NCBI GenBank assembly: GCA_016872795.1
Contig: VGYZ01000015.1
Coordinates: 1-58,516, forward strand
Length of the DNA stretch: 58,516 bases
Direction: 5' to 3'
DNA from: Planctomycetota bacterium
GTDB taxonomy: Bacteria > Planctomycetota > UBA1135 > GCA-002686595
Shown piece by piece: positions 16,512 to 26,232 of the stretch (position 1 is the stretch's first letter; each line of letters opens with the position of its first letter). Under the pieces are notes generated by a model that saw only the letters and a program-made list of their open reading frames with translations, ran no database searches and had not been told where the DNA came from. The position numbers and the translations under genes are program-made.

Positions 16512-17291
16512 ATGCTCGCCCTCGTCCGCTCGGTGCTCGCCGACATCGGCTTCCAGCTCGAGCTGTGCGCGCAGGTGCTCGCGCGCCTGCCGGGCATGTT
16601 CCGCCGCCGCACGCTGATCGCCGAGCAGCTCTACCAGTCGGGCCTCAAGGTCGTGCATGTGGTGCTGCTCGTCGGCGTGTTCATCGGCATGATCGTGGCG
16701 CTGCAGACCGGCCTCGAGCTCGCGAACTTCGGTCAGCAGGACCAGATCGGCACGATCGTGGCGCTCTCGATGTGCCGCGAGATGGGCCCGTTCATCACCG
16801 CGACGATCCTCGCGGCCACGGTCGGCAGCGCGCTCGCCGCCGAGATCGGCACGATGGCCGTGAGCGAGGAGCTCGCGGCGCTGGAGGTGATGTCGATCGA
16901 CCGCATCAGCTACCTCGTGATGCCGCGCGTGATCGGCGCGGCGCTGATGTGTCCCTTGCTCACGGTCCTGTGCGACGGCATCGGCATCTTCGGCGGCGGC
17001 CTGATCGCGGACGCGCAGCTCCATGTGGGCTCGGCCTTGTACTACGACTCGGTGCTCGAGGCGCTCAACGATCGCGGCCTGCCACTCGACCTGCCCAAGG
17101 AGGTCTACACGGGCCTGTTCAAGTCGCTGGTGTTCGGCCTGATTCTCTCGGTGATTTCGTGCTCGGCGGGCCTCAAGGCGACGAGCGGCGCGATGGGCGT
17201 GGGCAACGCGACGCGCAAGGCCGTGCGCGACTCGATCATCGCGATCATCATCTCCAACTACTTCATGTCCTGGTTCTTCTTCAACACGTGA
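16512..17291 (+). CDS. mlaE: MlaE-family ABC transporter permease
   Basis: Inner-membrane permease of an Mla-type phospholipid (MCE) transporter. The 259-residue product has a cytoplasmic N-terminal helix, then about five membrane segments (VVHVVLLVGVFIGMIVAL; PLLTVLCDGIGIFGGGLIA; LVFGLILSVISC; IIAIIISNYFMSWFFF). The family signature MCREMGPFITATILAATVGSALAAEIGTM is split here by position only (about residues 86-114). It lies between the WPF lipoprotein and the ATPase, with gaps of three and seven bases. Confidence 0.95.
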   Translation: MLALVRSVLADIGFQLELCAQVLARLPGMFRRRTLIAEQLYQSGLKVVHVVLLVGVFIGMIVALQTGLELANFGQQDQIGTIVALSMCREMGPFITATILAATVGSALAAEIGTMAVSEELAALEVMSIDRISYLVMPRVIGAALMCPLLTVLCDGIGIFGGGLIADAQLHVGSALYYDSVLEALNDRGLPLDLPKEVYTGLFKSLVFGLILSVISCSAGLKATSGAMGVGNATRKAVRDSIIAIIISNYFMSWFFFNT

Positions 17292-17298
17292 GCGCGCG

Positions 17299-18042
17299 GT
17301 GAAGCAGGACGTGATCATCCGCTACCAGAGCGTGCGCAAGTCCTTCGGCTCGAAGGTCGTGCTCGAGGACCTCGACCTCGAGGTCTACCGCGGCGAGGCG
17401 TTCTGCATCATGGGCCCATCGGGCTGCGGCAAGTCGGTCACGATTCGCCACATCATCGGGCTCCTCAAGCCCGACTCTGGGCGGGTCGAGGTCGAGGGGC
17501 ACGACATGAGCAAGATCCCTCCCGCGGACCTGCGGGCGCTGCGCTCGCGCATGGGCTATGTGTTCCAAGAAGCGGCGCTGCTGAACTCGCTCTCGGCCGG
17601 CGAGAATGTGGCGCTGCCGCTGCGCGAGACGACGGGCATGGGCGACGGGGAGATCCGCGAGAAAGTCCACGCCAAGCTCGCGCTCGTCAAGGTGCCCGAT
17701 GTCTTCGACAAGATGCCCAGCGAGCTGTCGGGAGGCATGAAGAAGCGCGTCGGACTCGCGCGCGCGCTGATCACCGATCCGGAGATCGTGCTCTACGACG
17801 AGCCGACCGCGGGGCTCGACCCCGAGATCAGCGCCTCGATCAACGAGCTGATGCGCGAGCTCGCGACCGAGCTCCATGTGACGAGCGTGATCGTCACGCA
17901 CCACGTCGGCACGGTGCGCACCGTCGCGGACCGCGTCGGCCTGCTCGACGACGGCAAGCTCAACTACCTCGGCACGGCCGACTCGTTCCTCCACTCCTCG
18001 GAGCCGCGGCTCGTGCGCTTCCTCGGGGCCAAGCCCGACTGA
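17299..18042 (+). CDS. mlaF: MlaF-like ABC transporter ATPase
   Basis: ATP-binding subunit that powers the MlaE/MlaD complex. The 247-residue product carries Walker A GPSGCGKS, Q-loop FQEAALLNSLS, signature LSGGMKKRVGLARAL, Walker B VLYDEPTAGLDP and switch His in VTHHV. The GKS followed by V and the MKKR signature are typical of MlaF. The start is GTG, seven bases after mlaE. The gene contains two of the few Asp/His-Val pairs here that keep C before GT (17310 and 17903). Confidence 0.95.
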   Translation: MKQDVIIRYQSVRKSFGSKVVLEDLDLEVYRGEAFCIMGPSGCGKSVTIRHIIGLLKPDSGRVEVEGHDMSKIPPADLRALRSRMGYVFQEAALLNSLSAGENVALPLRETTGMGDGEIREKVHAKLALVKVPDVFDKMPSELSGGMKKRVGLARALITDPEIVLYDEPTAGLDPEISASINELMRELATELHVTSVIVTHHVGTVRTVADRVGLLDDGKLNYLGTADSFLHSSEPRLVRFLGAKPD

Positions 18043-18050
18043 GATCCACC

Positions 18051-19229
18051 ATGGCGAACCAACGGCAACTCGCGCTCGGCGCCTTCTTCTTGATCGTGCT
18101 CTCCTTGCTCGGCGTCTACACGCTGTTCTTGACGGACTTCTCGCTGTTCAAGGAGCGCCACTCGCTCGTCGTGCACTTCCCGCAGGCCAACGGCCTGCGC
18201 CAGGGAGACACGGTGCTCGTGGCGGGCATTCGCGCCGGCCGCGTGCAGTCGCTGGCCTACGACCCAAGAGCGCCCTTCGAGCGGCGCGTCACCGTGACGC
18301 TCTCGATGGACACGCAGGTCGCGCTGCGCGCGGGCTACGACATCTCGATCGCGGACGCGACCGTGCTCGGCGGCAAGCAACTTTTGATCGACCCGGGCCC
18401 GGCCGGAGGCGCCAGCGTGGCGAGCGATGTGCCCCTGCCCGGCCGAGTGCGCGGCAGCGCGCTCGACGGACTCGGCAAGCTCGTCGATGAGAACGGCGCC
18501 AAGCTCACGACGATGGTCGAGGACCTGCAGGCGCTCGTGGCGGACGCCAAGGCCGGCAGGGGCACGGTCGGGCGCCTGATGCGCGACGACGCGCTCGCCG
18601 ACGAGCTCTCGGCGGGTGTCGCGAGCGCGCGCAAGTCCTTCGACAACATCCAAGCCTTCACCGACGATGTGCGCGGAGGCAAGGGCCTCCTCGGGCGATT
18701 GGCGACGGACGAGGATCTCGCCGCGCGCTTTTCCGACATGATCGCGAACCTGCAGCAAATCTCGACGGATTTCGAGGTTGTGAGCGCCGATGTCGCGGCG
18801 GGCAAGGGCGTGATCGGTCGGCTCGTGAAGGACGAGCGGCTCGGCGAGGATGTGGCCTCCGCGGTGGCGACGATCCGAGACTTCGCGACCCGCGTCAACG
18901 AGTCCAACGGCTCGCTGTGGAAGCTGATCGAGGACGACGAGATCGCCGTGCGCCTGACCGAGTTCGCCGGCAAGCTCGAGGGCGGCACGCTCGGCAAGCT
19001 GTTCACCAACGACGAGCTCTACACGAAGATCTCCAAGGTCGCCGACGACCTCTCGGCCGCTTCCGGCGCGCTCAAAAACGCCGAGGGCACGCTCGGCAAG
19101 CTGGTGATGGACAAGGAGCTCTATGCCGAGGTGCAGCGAGCGCTCTCGATCCTGACGCGCACGCTGCAGGAGTACCGCGAGGCGGCCCCCGTGACCGCCT
19201 TCTCGACCCTGCTGTTCCAGACCTTCTAG
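18051..19229 (+). CDS. MCE-domain (MlaD-like) protein with GxLGxL repeats
   Basis: Substrate-binding subunit anchored in the inner membrane. The 392-residue product has one membrane helix (about 9-26) and an MCE domain (about 36-115; ANGLRQGDTVLVAGIRAGRV). A long, mostly helical region follows, containing six copies of a 15-residue motif of the form GxGxLGxLxxDxxL at about residues 169, 210, 251, 286, 310 and 344. The C-terminus is hydrophobic (TAFSTLLFQTF). It is much longer than E. coli MlaD (about 180 residues). The repeat region may form a periplasm-spanning tube. Its stop codon abuts the ribE stop with no spacer. Confidence 0.92.
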   Translation: MANQRQLALGAFFLIVLSLLGVYTLFLTDFSLFKERHSLVVHFPQANGLRQGDTVLVAGIRAGRVQSLAYDPRAPFERRVTVTLSMDTQVALRAGYDISIADATVLGGKQLLIDPGPAGGASVASDVPLPGRVRGSALDGLGKLVDENGAKLTTMVEDLQALVADAKAGRGTVGRLMRDDALADELSAGVASARKSFDNIQAFTDDVRGGKGLLGRLATDEDLAARFSDMIANLQQISTDFEVVSADVAAGKGVIGRLVKDERLGEDVASAVATIRDFATRVNESNGSLWKLIEDDEIAVRLTEFAGKLEGGTLGKLFTNDELYTKISKVADDLSAASGALKNAEGTLGKLVMDKELYAEVQRALSILTRTLQEYREAAPVTAFSTLLFQTF

Positions 19230-19841
19230 CTAGCGCCGCGCCTCGAGCAGCCGCTCGATCCACTTGCCGATCTGATCGGCCTCGAGGTGCACGCGAGCCC
19301 CCGCACGGCTCTCGCCGAGCGTCGTGCGCCGCAGGGTCTCGGGGATGAGCGCCGCGTGGAAGCGCCGACCGCGCGGGGCGACCACGGTCAGGCTGACCCC
19401 GTCGACGGTGATCGAGCCCTTCTCGATCAGGTAGCGCTCGAAGCCCGCGGGGACCTCGAAATGAGTCTCCCAGCCGCCGTCGCCGCGCTCGACCACCTCG
19501 ACCACCGTGCCGAGCCCGTCCACATGACCGCTGACCAAGTGCCCGCCGAGGCGGGTGTCGGGCCGCGCCGCCCGCTCGAGGTTGACGCGCCGCCCGGGGC
19601 TGAGCTCCCCGAGCCAGGTGCGGTCCAAGGTCTCCGCCGAGAGGTCGAAGACCATCCCTTGGGCCCCCCAGGCATCCCCCGAGAGCTCGACCAAAGTCAG
19701 GCAGCACCCGGAGGTCGAAATGCTGTCCCCCGGCCTAGCGTCCCAGTCGGGCGCGGGAACGGGCAGGACCAGACGGGCTCCTACGCCTCGGCGCTCGAAG
19801 CTCCGGACCGGGACGCAGGCCTCGACGATGCCGGTGAACAT
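19230..19841 (-). CDS. ribE: riboflavin synthase, alpha chain
   Basis: Dismutates two 6,7-dimethyl-8-ribityllumazines to riboflavin. The 203-residue product has the duplicated lumazine-binding fold: first copy from MFTGIVEACV to about residue 95, second from GGHLVSGHVDGLGTV. Signatures seen are ISTSGCCLTLVE (equivalent to the usual SIxxxGxCLTV), SAETLDRT and GSITVDGVSLTV. It stands alone, away from other rib genes, and is convergent with the mlaD-like gene at zero distance. Confidence 0.95.
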   Translation of the reverse strand: MFTGIVEACVPVRSFERRGVGARLVLPVPAPDWDARPGDSISTSGCCLTLVELSGDAWGAQGMVFDLSAETLDRTWLGELSPGRRVNLERAARPDTRLGGHLVSGHVDGLGTVVEVVERGDGGWETHFEVPAGFERYLIEKGSITVDGVSLTVVAPRGRRFHAALIPETLRRTTLGESRAGARVHLEADQIGKWIERLLEARR

Positions 19842-19910
19842 GGGTGAGCGCTGAGGCTAGCCCGCCCTCCGCCGCGAAAGAAGCTCGGTAACCGCCACGG
19901 GCGCGGGTTC

Positions 19911-19939
19911 TTGACGCTCGCGGGGGCCGTGACTAGCCT
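19911..19939 (+). promoter_or_regulatory. candidate trmD-rplS promoter
   Basis: TTGACG (19911-19916), 17 bases, TAGCCT (19934-19939), about 30 bases before the trmD GTG. A GAGG at 19955-19958 serves as ribosome-binding site. Confidence 0.45.
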
Positions 19940-19969
19940 GCTCCACCCTTCCAACGAGGCAGCTCCCTC

Positions 19970-20677
19970 GTGCCGCTCTTTGCCATCCTCACCCTCTTTC
20001 CCGAGGCCGTCGAGCCCTACTTGGGCGCGAGCATCCTCGGCCTCGCTCGCGAGCGCGGGCTCGTGCAGACCGTCGCGGTCGACTTCCGCGACTTCACGCG
20101 CGACCGCCACCGCACCGTCGACGACCGTCCCTTCGGAGGCGGCCCCGGCATGGTGCTGCGCCCCGAGCCGATCGCCGAGGCGGTCGAGTGGCTCGAGCTC
20201 CGCCACGGCCCGTTCCGCAAGCTGGCCATGTGCCCGAGCGGTCGCCCGTTCCGTCAGGAACTGGCGGGGGAGCTCGCGAGCGCCGAGCGCACGCTGATCC
20301 TCGCCGGTCGCTACGAAGGCTTCGACGAGCGCGTCCGCGAGGAGCTCGGCTTCGAGCTCGTCTCGATGGGCGACTTCGTCCTCTCCGGCGGCGAACTGCC
20401 CGCGCTGTGCATCGTCGAGGCAGCCGTGCGCCTGATCCCCGGCGCCCTCGGCGACGAAGAGTCCGCCGTGCGCGACTCCTTCGCGGGCGGCGCTCTGCAG
20501 CTCGACCACCCCCACTACACCCGTCCGCGGGTGTGGCGCGGGAGAGAGGTGCCCGAGGTCCTGCTGTCCGGAGACCACGCGCAGATCGACCGCTGGAGGC
20601 GGGCCGCCGCGCTGCACCGGATGCGCGAGGTGCGACCCGACCTGCTCTCGAACCAGCCCACGAACACCCCCCACTAG
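19970..20677 (+). CDS. trmD: tRNA (guanine-37-N1)-methyltransferase
   Basis: SPOUT methyltransferase making m1G37 in tRNAs, which prevents frameshifting. The 235-residue product shows the family motifs TLFPEAVEPYL, RPFGGGPGMVLRPEPI, LAGRYEGFDERV and the trefoil-knot segment FVLSGGELPAL, then HPHYTRPRVWRG. GTG start. It pairs with rplS 66 bases downstream, the usual arrangement; rpsP and rimM, which often precede trmD, are absent. Confidence 0.97.
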   Translation: MPLFAILTLFPEAVEPYLGASILGLARERGLVQTVAVDFRDFTRDRHRTVDDRPFGGGPGMVLRPEPIAEAVEWLELRHGPFRKLAMCPSGRPFRQELAGELASAERTLILAGRYEGFDERVREELGFELVSMGDFVLSGGELPALCIVEAAVRLIPGALGDEESAVRDSFAGGALQLDHPHYTRPRVWRGREVPEVLLSGDHAQIDRWRRAAALHRMREVRPDLLSNQPTNTPH

Positions 20678-20743
20678 CACACGCGCCCCACGGGCGACGA
20701 GCACACTTGGAACGCGCCTGCGAGGCGCTTGGAGCGAACCGCT

Positions 20744-21136
20744 ATGCACCGCATGCAGAAGATCGAACAGGAACTGGGCAAGAAGACCCTGCCCAACATC
20801 AAGGTCGGCGACACCGTCGAGGTGCACTACCTCATCAAGGAAGGCGACAAGGAGCGCGTTCAGCTCTTCATCGGCACCGTGATCGCCCTCAAGGGCCGCG
20901 GCATCCGCCGCTCGGTGACCGTGCGCCGCATCGTGCAGGGCGAGGGCGTCGAGCGCGTCTTTCCGCTCCACAACCCGCGCGTCAAGGACATCGTCCCGAC
21001 CCGCCAGGGCGAGGCCCGCCGCGCCAAGCTGTACTTCCTGCGCGACCGCGTGGGCAAGTCGACCCGCCTGCGCGAGGTCTTCGGCGAGCGCGATGAGGCT
21101 TCCGAGACCGAAGCCGAGCCCGAACCGGCCACCTGA
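20744..21136 (+). CDS. rplS: 50S ribosomal protein bL19
   Basis: Ribosomal protein at the 30S-50S interface. The 130-residue product starts MHRMQKIEQELGKK. It contains KVGDTVEVHYLIKEGDKERVQ, GIRRSVTVRRI, VFPLHNPRV and an acidic C-terminal tail. The ATG at 20744 was chosen because GGAG lies at 20730-20733; an in-frame TTG at 20729 would destroy that site. Confidence 0.97.
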   Translation: MHRMQKIEQELGKKTLPNIKVGDTVEVHYLIKEGDKERVQLFIGTVIALKGRGIRRSVTVRRIVQGEGVERVFPLHNPRVKDIVPTRQGEARRAKLYFLRDRVGKSTRLREVFGERDEASETEAEPEPAT

Positions 21137-21151
21137 GCGGTCCCGATCCCG

Positions 21152-21231
21152 GTCCTGCGGGGCTCGGGCTCGTCCTGCGGGGCTCAGGCTCGTCCTGCGG
21201 GGCTCAGGCTCGTCCTGCGGGGCTCGGACTC
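21152..21231. repeat. 20-bp tandem repeat, four copies
   Basis: Four head-to-tail copies of GTCCTGCGGGGCTCRGGCTC, starting at 21152, 21172, 21192 and 21212, differ only at one or two positions near the end of each copy. They begin 15 bases after the rplS stop and lie within its 3' untranslated region. Confidence 0.95.
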
Positions 21232-21265
21232 GACATGGCGCCGCATGCGCCAATTCCTCACACTA

Positions 21266-21296
21266 CGGATCGCCGTGCGACAGGCTTGGCGATCCG
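21266..21296 (+). terminator. hairpin after rplS
   Basis: Perfect 9-bp inverted repeat CGGATCGCC/GGCGATCCG with a 13-base loop, followed by CTGCCTTTCC. It lies between rplS and secDF and probably ends or attenuates the trmD-rplS transcript. The U-tract is weak. Confidence 0.4.
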
Positions 21297-21382
21297 CTGC
21301 CTTTCCAAGCTGAACCGAACAAGGCCCGCGGGAGCGCCCGCAACACACTGCTCCCCCGCCGCCCGAAAGCCCCACAGACACC

Positions 21383-24367
21383 ATGGTCGAAAACGCTGGA
21401 CGCAAGGTCTTTCTGATCGTCGCGCTCGTCATCGCCTCGATCGCCCTGCTCGTCTACAAGCCCCTCACCTCGGGCCGCGCGCCGTTCCCGCTCGGCCTCG
21501 ACATCGCCGGCGGCGAGCGCCTGCTGTACCGCATCGACCTCGACGCTGCGGCGAGTCAGGGCCTGATCGTGCAAGGCGGCGATCCGTCCGAGCTGATGCA
21601 GCAGACGATCGCGGTCATCCGCCAGCGCTGCGACAACAGCGGCAACACGGAAGCGGTCATCCGCCGCCTCGGCACCGACCGCATCGAGGTCTCGCTGCCG
21701 CGCATGTCGTCCGTGCGCTCGGGACTCGTGACTGCGACGCTGCGCAGCGCCGTCGCGGCCGAGGGCCTCGCCGCGATCGAGATCGATGCCAGCGAAGAGA
21801 CGCTGCGCTCGTTCCCCGGCAGCGGTGGCGTGATCCGCATCGATGGCGAGCGCCTGAGCTACGGCTCGCGCGTCGGCAATGTGCTCAACCTGAAGGAGCG
21901 CGGCAAGGCTGGCACGGTCGACGCCCACTCGGTCGGCGCGTCGATCACGCTGATCGACACCGACGACATGAAGGCCTCGCTCGAGAACCTCGGCGACCTG
22001 CGCTTCGTCGCCGAAGCCCAGCCCGAGGATCTGAGCCGCGCGGGCACCGACAAGGTCGCCGTCGAGCAGAAGGTGCGCGAGTGGTTCGGCGCCGTGGAGA
22101 ATCAGAACGCCTCGGTCGAGACCTACAACGCGCTCGCTCCCGAGAAGGGCGGCCCGCCCGCCGGATTCGAGTGGTACCCGTTCAAGATCGAACAGGGCCA
22201 AGCCGTGCCGCCGATGGCGCAGCGCGGCGGACTGTTGCTGCGCAAGGGCGCCGACGAAGAGCGCTTCAGCGGCGCGGACCTCTCGCGCGTCGGCCCGACC
22301 AACGACCAGAGCGGCTTCCCGGCGATCGAATTCGCCATGAACGAGAGCGACGGCACGGCCTTCCGCTTCGGCCGCTTCACCGAGAAGCTCGTGCGCAAGC
22401 GCCTCGCGATCGTGATGAACGGCGAGATCATCACCGCGCCCAACATCAAGCAGCCGCTGTTCGGCACATCGATCATCGAAGGCCGCTTCGGACTGAGCGA
22501 GCGCGATGGCATGGTGACCGTGCTGCGCTCCGGTTCGCTCAAGATCCGGCCCAAGCTCGAGGCCGAGGAAACGGTCGGCGCCTCGATCGGCGACGACTAT
22601 GTGCGCAAGAACCTGTGGGCCGGCGTCACGACGCTCACGCTCATCATCGGCTTCATGGTCTTCTACTACGGCCGCCTCGGCATGTGGGCCTCGGCAGCGC
22701 TGCTGCTCAACCTGCTCATGACCATGGCCGGCTTGGTGCTGGTCAACGGCACGCTGACGCTCGCGGGCATCGGCGGCGTCGTGCTCACGATCGGCATGGC
22801 GGTCGACGCGAGCATCCTGATCTTCGAGCGCATCCGCGAAGAGCAGTCGAAGGGTCGCAAGCCGATCCAAGCCGCCAAGGACGGCTTCGATCACGCCATG
22901 AGCGCGATCGTCGACGGCAACCTGACCACGCTGATCACGGCCTTCATCCTCATGAAGGTCGGCACGGGCACGATTCGCGGCTTCGCGGTCACGCTCACGA
23001 TCGGCATCATCTCGACGCTGTTCTGTGCTCTCGTCGCCCTGCGCGTGCTCGTGCACTACGAGCTCAAGCGCGGCGTGACCGAGTTCAAGATGCGCGAGTT
23101 CTTCCGCAACGCGAACTTCAAGTTCATGTCCTACCGCAAGCTTGCGATCGGCGGCTCGCTCACGCTGCTCCTCGCCGGCACGGCGCTCTTCATCGGCCTC
23201 GATGACCAGAAGAAGCTCGGCATCGACTTCCTCGGGGGCGCCACGGTCAAGGTGCGCACCGAGCAGCCCATGACGGTCGAGAGCCTGCGCGTGCGCGTCG
23301 AAGGTCTCGGTGGCGCCATGGCGACGGCCGAGGTCGTCGACCTCCCGGGTTCGCGCACCTCCGACGGCCGTGCGAGCGAGTTCCGAATCACCTTCAAGTC
23401 GAACCCCAACTTCGCCGACGGCGTCGGCCTCGAGGGCCGCTTCAAGCAGGAGATCTTGGACGGCCTGCGCGATGTGCTCCAAAAGGAGCCGATCAGTGTC
23501 GCGAGCAACGCTGGCACGACGACCGCCACGCTGTACTTCGAGGAAGGACATTCCGCCGCGGACATCCAGTCCAAGGCCGAACAGGCGGGGATCACGGGTG
23601 CCGTGGCCCAAGCCCGCGAGGGACAGGACAATGTGTTCACCGTGTCCGGCGCGTCGACGCTCGGCGCCGACGCGCTGCGCTCGGCGATCGCGGGCGCCTT
23701 CGAGGGCTCGAGCGACTCGGCCGGCCGCGAGTTCAAGTTCGCGCTGCCGATCCCCGAGTCGAGCGTGGTCGGCGCGCAGGTGGTCGGTGAGCTGCGCGAT
23801 TCGGCCATCAAGGCGCTCGCGCTCTCGTCGCTGCTGATCCTGCTGTACATCCGCGTGCGCTTCGCCGAGTACAGCTACGGCTGGGGCGCGCTCGTCGCCG
23901 ACCTCCACGATGTCGTGGCGACTCTCGCGGCGATCGCGTTCCTGATCTGGTTCCCGCGGATCCGCGTCGAGATGAACCTGACGATGATCGCGGCTTTCCT
24001 GACGATCCTCGGCTACTCGCTGAACGACACGATCGTCGTGTTCGACCGCATCCGCGAGAACCGTCCGCGCCTCAAGGGCTCGCTCTCCGATGTCTGCGAC
24101 GCGTCGATCAACCAGACGCTCTCGCGCACGGTCATCACGTCGGGCACGACGATCCTCGCCTCGCTGATCATCCTGATCTTCAACTGGGGCACCGGCAACG
24201 CGCTCGAAGGCTTCGCGTTCGCGCTGACCTTCGGCGTCGTCGCGGGTACGTTCTCGAGCATCTACATCGCGTCGCCGCTGCTCGTCTGGCTCGAGGAACG
24301 CGCGTCCCGCAAGGCCGGTGCGCAGCCCGCGGCCGCAACCCCCTCGCCCAAGGCCCCCGTGGCCTAA
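21383..24367 (+). CDS. secDF: fused protein translocase SecD/SecF
   Basis: RND-type motor that uses the proton gradient to complete Sec-dependent export. The 994-residue product joins SecD (about 1-570) and SecF (about 590-970). The SecD half has a first helix at about 8-26, the PFPLGLDIAGGERL motif, a large periplasmic P1 domain and five more helices ending in the FERIREEQSKGRKPIQAA loop. The SecF half begins with a helix after YRKLAIGG, has DFLGGATVKVRTEQPM and ends with DTIVVFDRIRENR and NQTLSRTVITS. Fused SecDF is known in several phyla, including Bacillus. Confidence 0.97.
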   Translation: MVENAGRKVFLIVALVIASIALLVYKPLTSGRAPFPLGLDIAGGERLLYRIDLDAAASQGLIVQGGDPSELMQQTIAVIRQRCDNSGNTEAVIRRLGTDRIEVSLPRMSSVRSGLVTATLRSAVAAEGLAAIEIDASEETLRSFPGSGGVIRIDGERLSYGSRVGNVLNLKERGKAGTVDAHSVGASITLIDTDDMKASLENLGDLRFVAEAQPEDLSRAGTDKVAVEQKVREWFGAVENQNASVETYNALAPEKGGPPAGFEWYPFKIEQGQAVPPMAQRGGLLLRKGADEERFSGADLSRVGPTNDQSGFPAIEFAMNESDGTAFRFGRFTEKLVRKRLAIVMNGEIITAPNIKQPLFGTSIIEGRFGLSERDGMVTVLRSGSLKIRPKLEAEETVGASIGDDYVRKNLWAGVTTLTLIIGFMVFYYGRLGMWASAALLLNLLMTMAGLVLVNGTLTLAGIGGVVLTIGMAVDASILIFERIREEQSKGRKPIQAAKDGFDHAMSAIVDGNLTTLITAFILMKVGTGTIRGFAVTLTIGIISTLFCALVALRVLVHYELKRGVTEFKMREFFRNANFKFMSYRKLAIGGSLTLLLAGTALFIGLDDQKKLGIDFLGGATVKVRTEQPMTVESLRVRVEGLGGAMATAEVVDLPGSRTSDGRASEFRITFKSNPNFADGVGLEGRFKQEILDGLRDVLQKEPISVASNAGTTTATLYFEEGHSAADIQSKAEQAGITGAVAQAREGQDNVFTVSGASTLGADALRSAIAGAFEGSSDSAGREFKFALPIPESSVVGAQVVGELRDSAIKALALSSLLILLYIRVRFAEYSYGWGALVADLHDVVATLAAIAFLIWFPRIRVEMNLTMIAAFLTILGYSLNDTIVVFDRIRENRPRLKGSLSDVCDASINQTLSRTVITSGTTILASLIILIFNWGTGNALEGFAFALTFGVVAGTFSSIYIASPLLVWLEERASRKAGAQPAAATPSPKAPVA

Positions 24368-24381
24368 GGCTTCGAGTCGCG

Positions 24382-24885
24382 ATGCGCGTCGTCGCCCTGC
24401 TGCTCGTGCTCGCCACCGCCTTTGGCGCTGCGGCGCTGTGGCAGTCGCGTCGCGTGGAAGCGCTCGAGGCCGAGCGCGAGCTCGCCCGCCAGCTCGAGGC
24501 CGGCGAGCTCGCCAGCGGGCCGCTGGGGACGATCCCGGCCGGCTGGGCCCACGTGGTGATCGGCGGTCCCGCGGCCGTCGATCCGCTCTCGAGCGCACCG
24601 TCGTCCGCACAGGTCGGCGGCGACACGGCCTCGGGGGCGACGAGGGGCGCGTCGACCCAAGTTCCCGCGCCGACCCAGATTCCACAGGCCGCTCCCGCCA
24701 GCGCAGATTTCGAGGTCATCGTGGAGCCGGGACAGTCGCTCTCCAAGATCGCGCGCAGCCACTACGGGACGGCGCCCGTGGCGCTGGTGCGGCAGCTCTC
24801 GCGCTACAACGGGATGGCGGACGAGAACGCGCTGCGCGCCGGACAGAAGCTGCGCCTGCCCCCCATCGAGCAGCTCACGCGCTGA
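24382..24885 (+). CDS. membrane-anchored LysM-domain protein
   Basis: A 167-residue product with an N-terminal hydrophobic anchor (VVALLLVLATAFGAAAL), a short coiled segment and an Ala/Ser/Pro-rich linker. One LysM domain lies at about 108-160 (VEPGQSLSKIARSHYG, then YNGMADENALRAGQKLRLP). LysM binds N-acetylglucosamine polymers, so peptidoglycan binding is likely; no catalytic domain is present. It starts 14 bases after secDF and ends 12 bases from the convergent hflX. Confidence 0.88.
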   Translation: MRVVALLLVLATAFGAAALWQSRRVEALEAERELARQLEAGELASGPLGTIPAGWAHVVIGGPAAVDPLSSAPSSAQVGGDTASGATRGASTQVPAPTQIPQAAPASADFEVIVEPGQSLSKIARSHYGTAPVALVRQLSRYNGMADENALRAGQKLRLPPIEQLTR

Positions 24886-24897
24886 GCGCGCGCCCGC

Positions 24898-26228
<1,331 letters not shown>

Positions 26229-26232
<4 letters not shown>

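Noticed and set aside
13869..17318. 1149-codon open frame antisense to the trpS-mla region
   Set aside because: It runs through the real trpS frame and antisense to two plus-strand genes with clear family motifs. Long empty frames are expected at this GC content. Its product is Arg/Ala/Glu low complexity.
21152..21231. CRISPR array
   Set aside because: The units are contiguous 20-bp tandem copies with no unique spacers, and no cas genes are present in the window.
21263..24685. 1140-codon minus-strand frame opposite secDF
   Set aside because: secDF is unmistakable on the plus strand, and the antisense product is a repetitive acidic/Arg string without domains.
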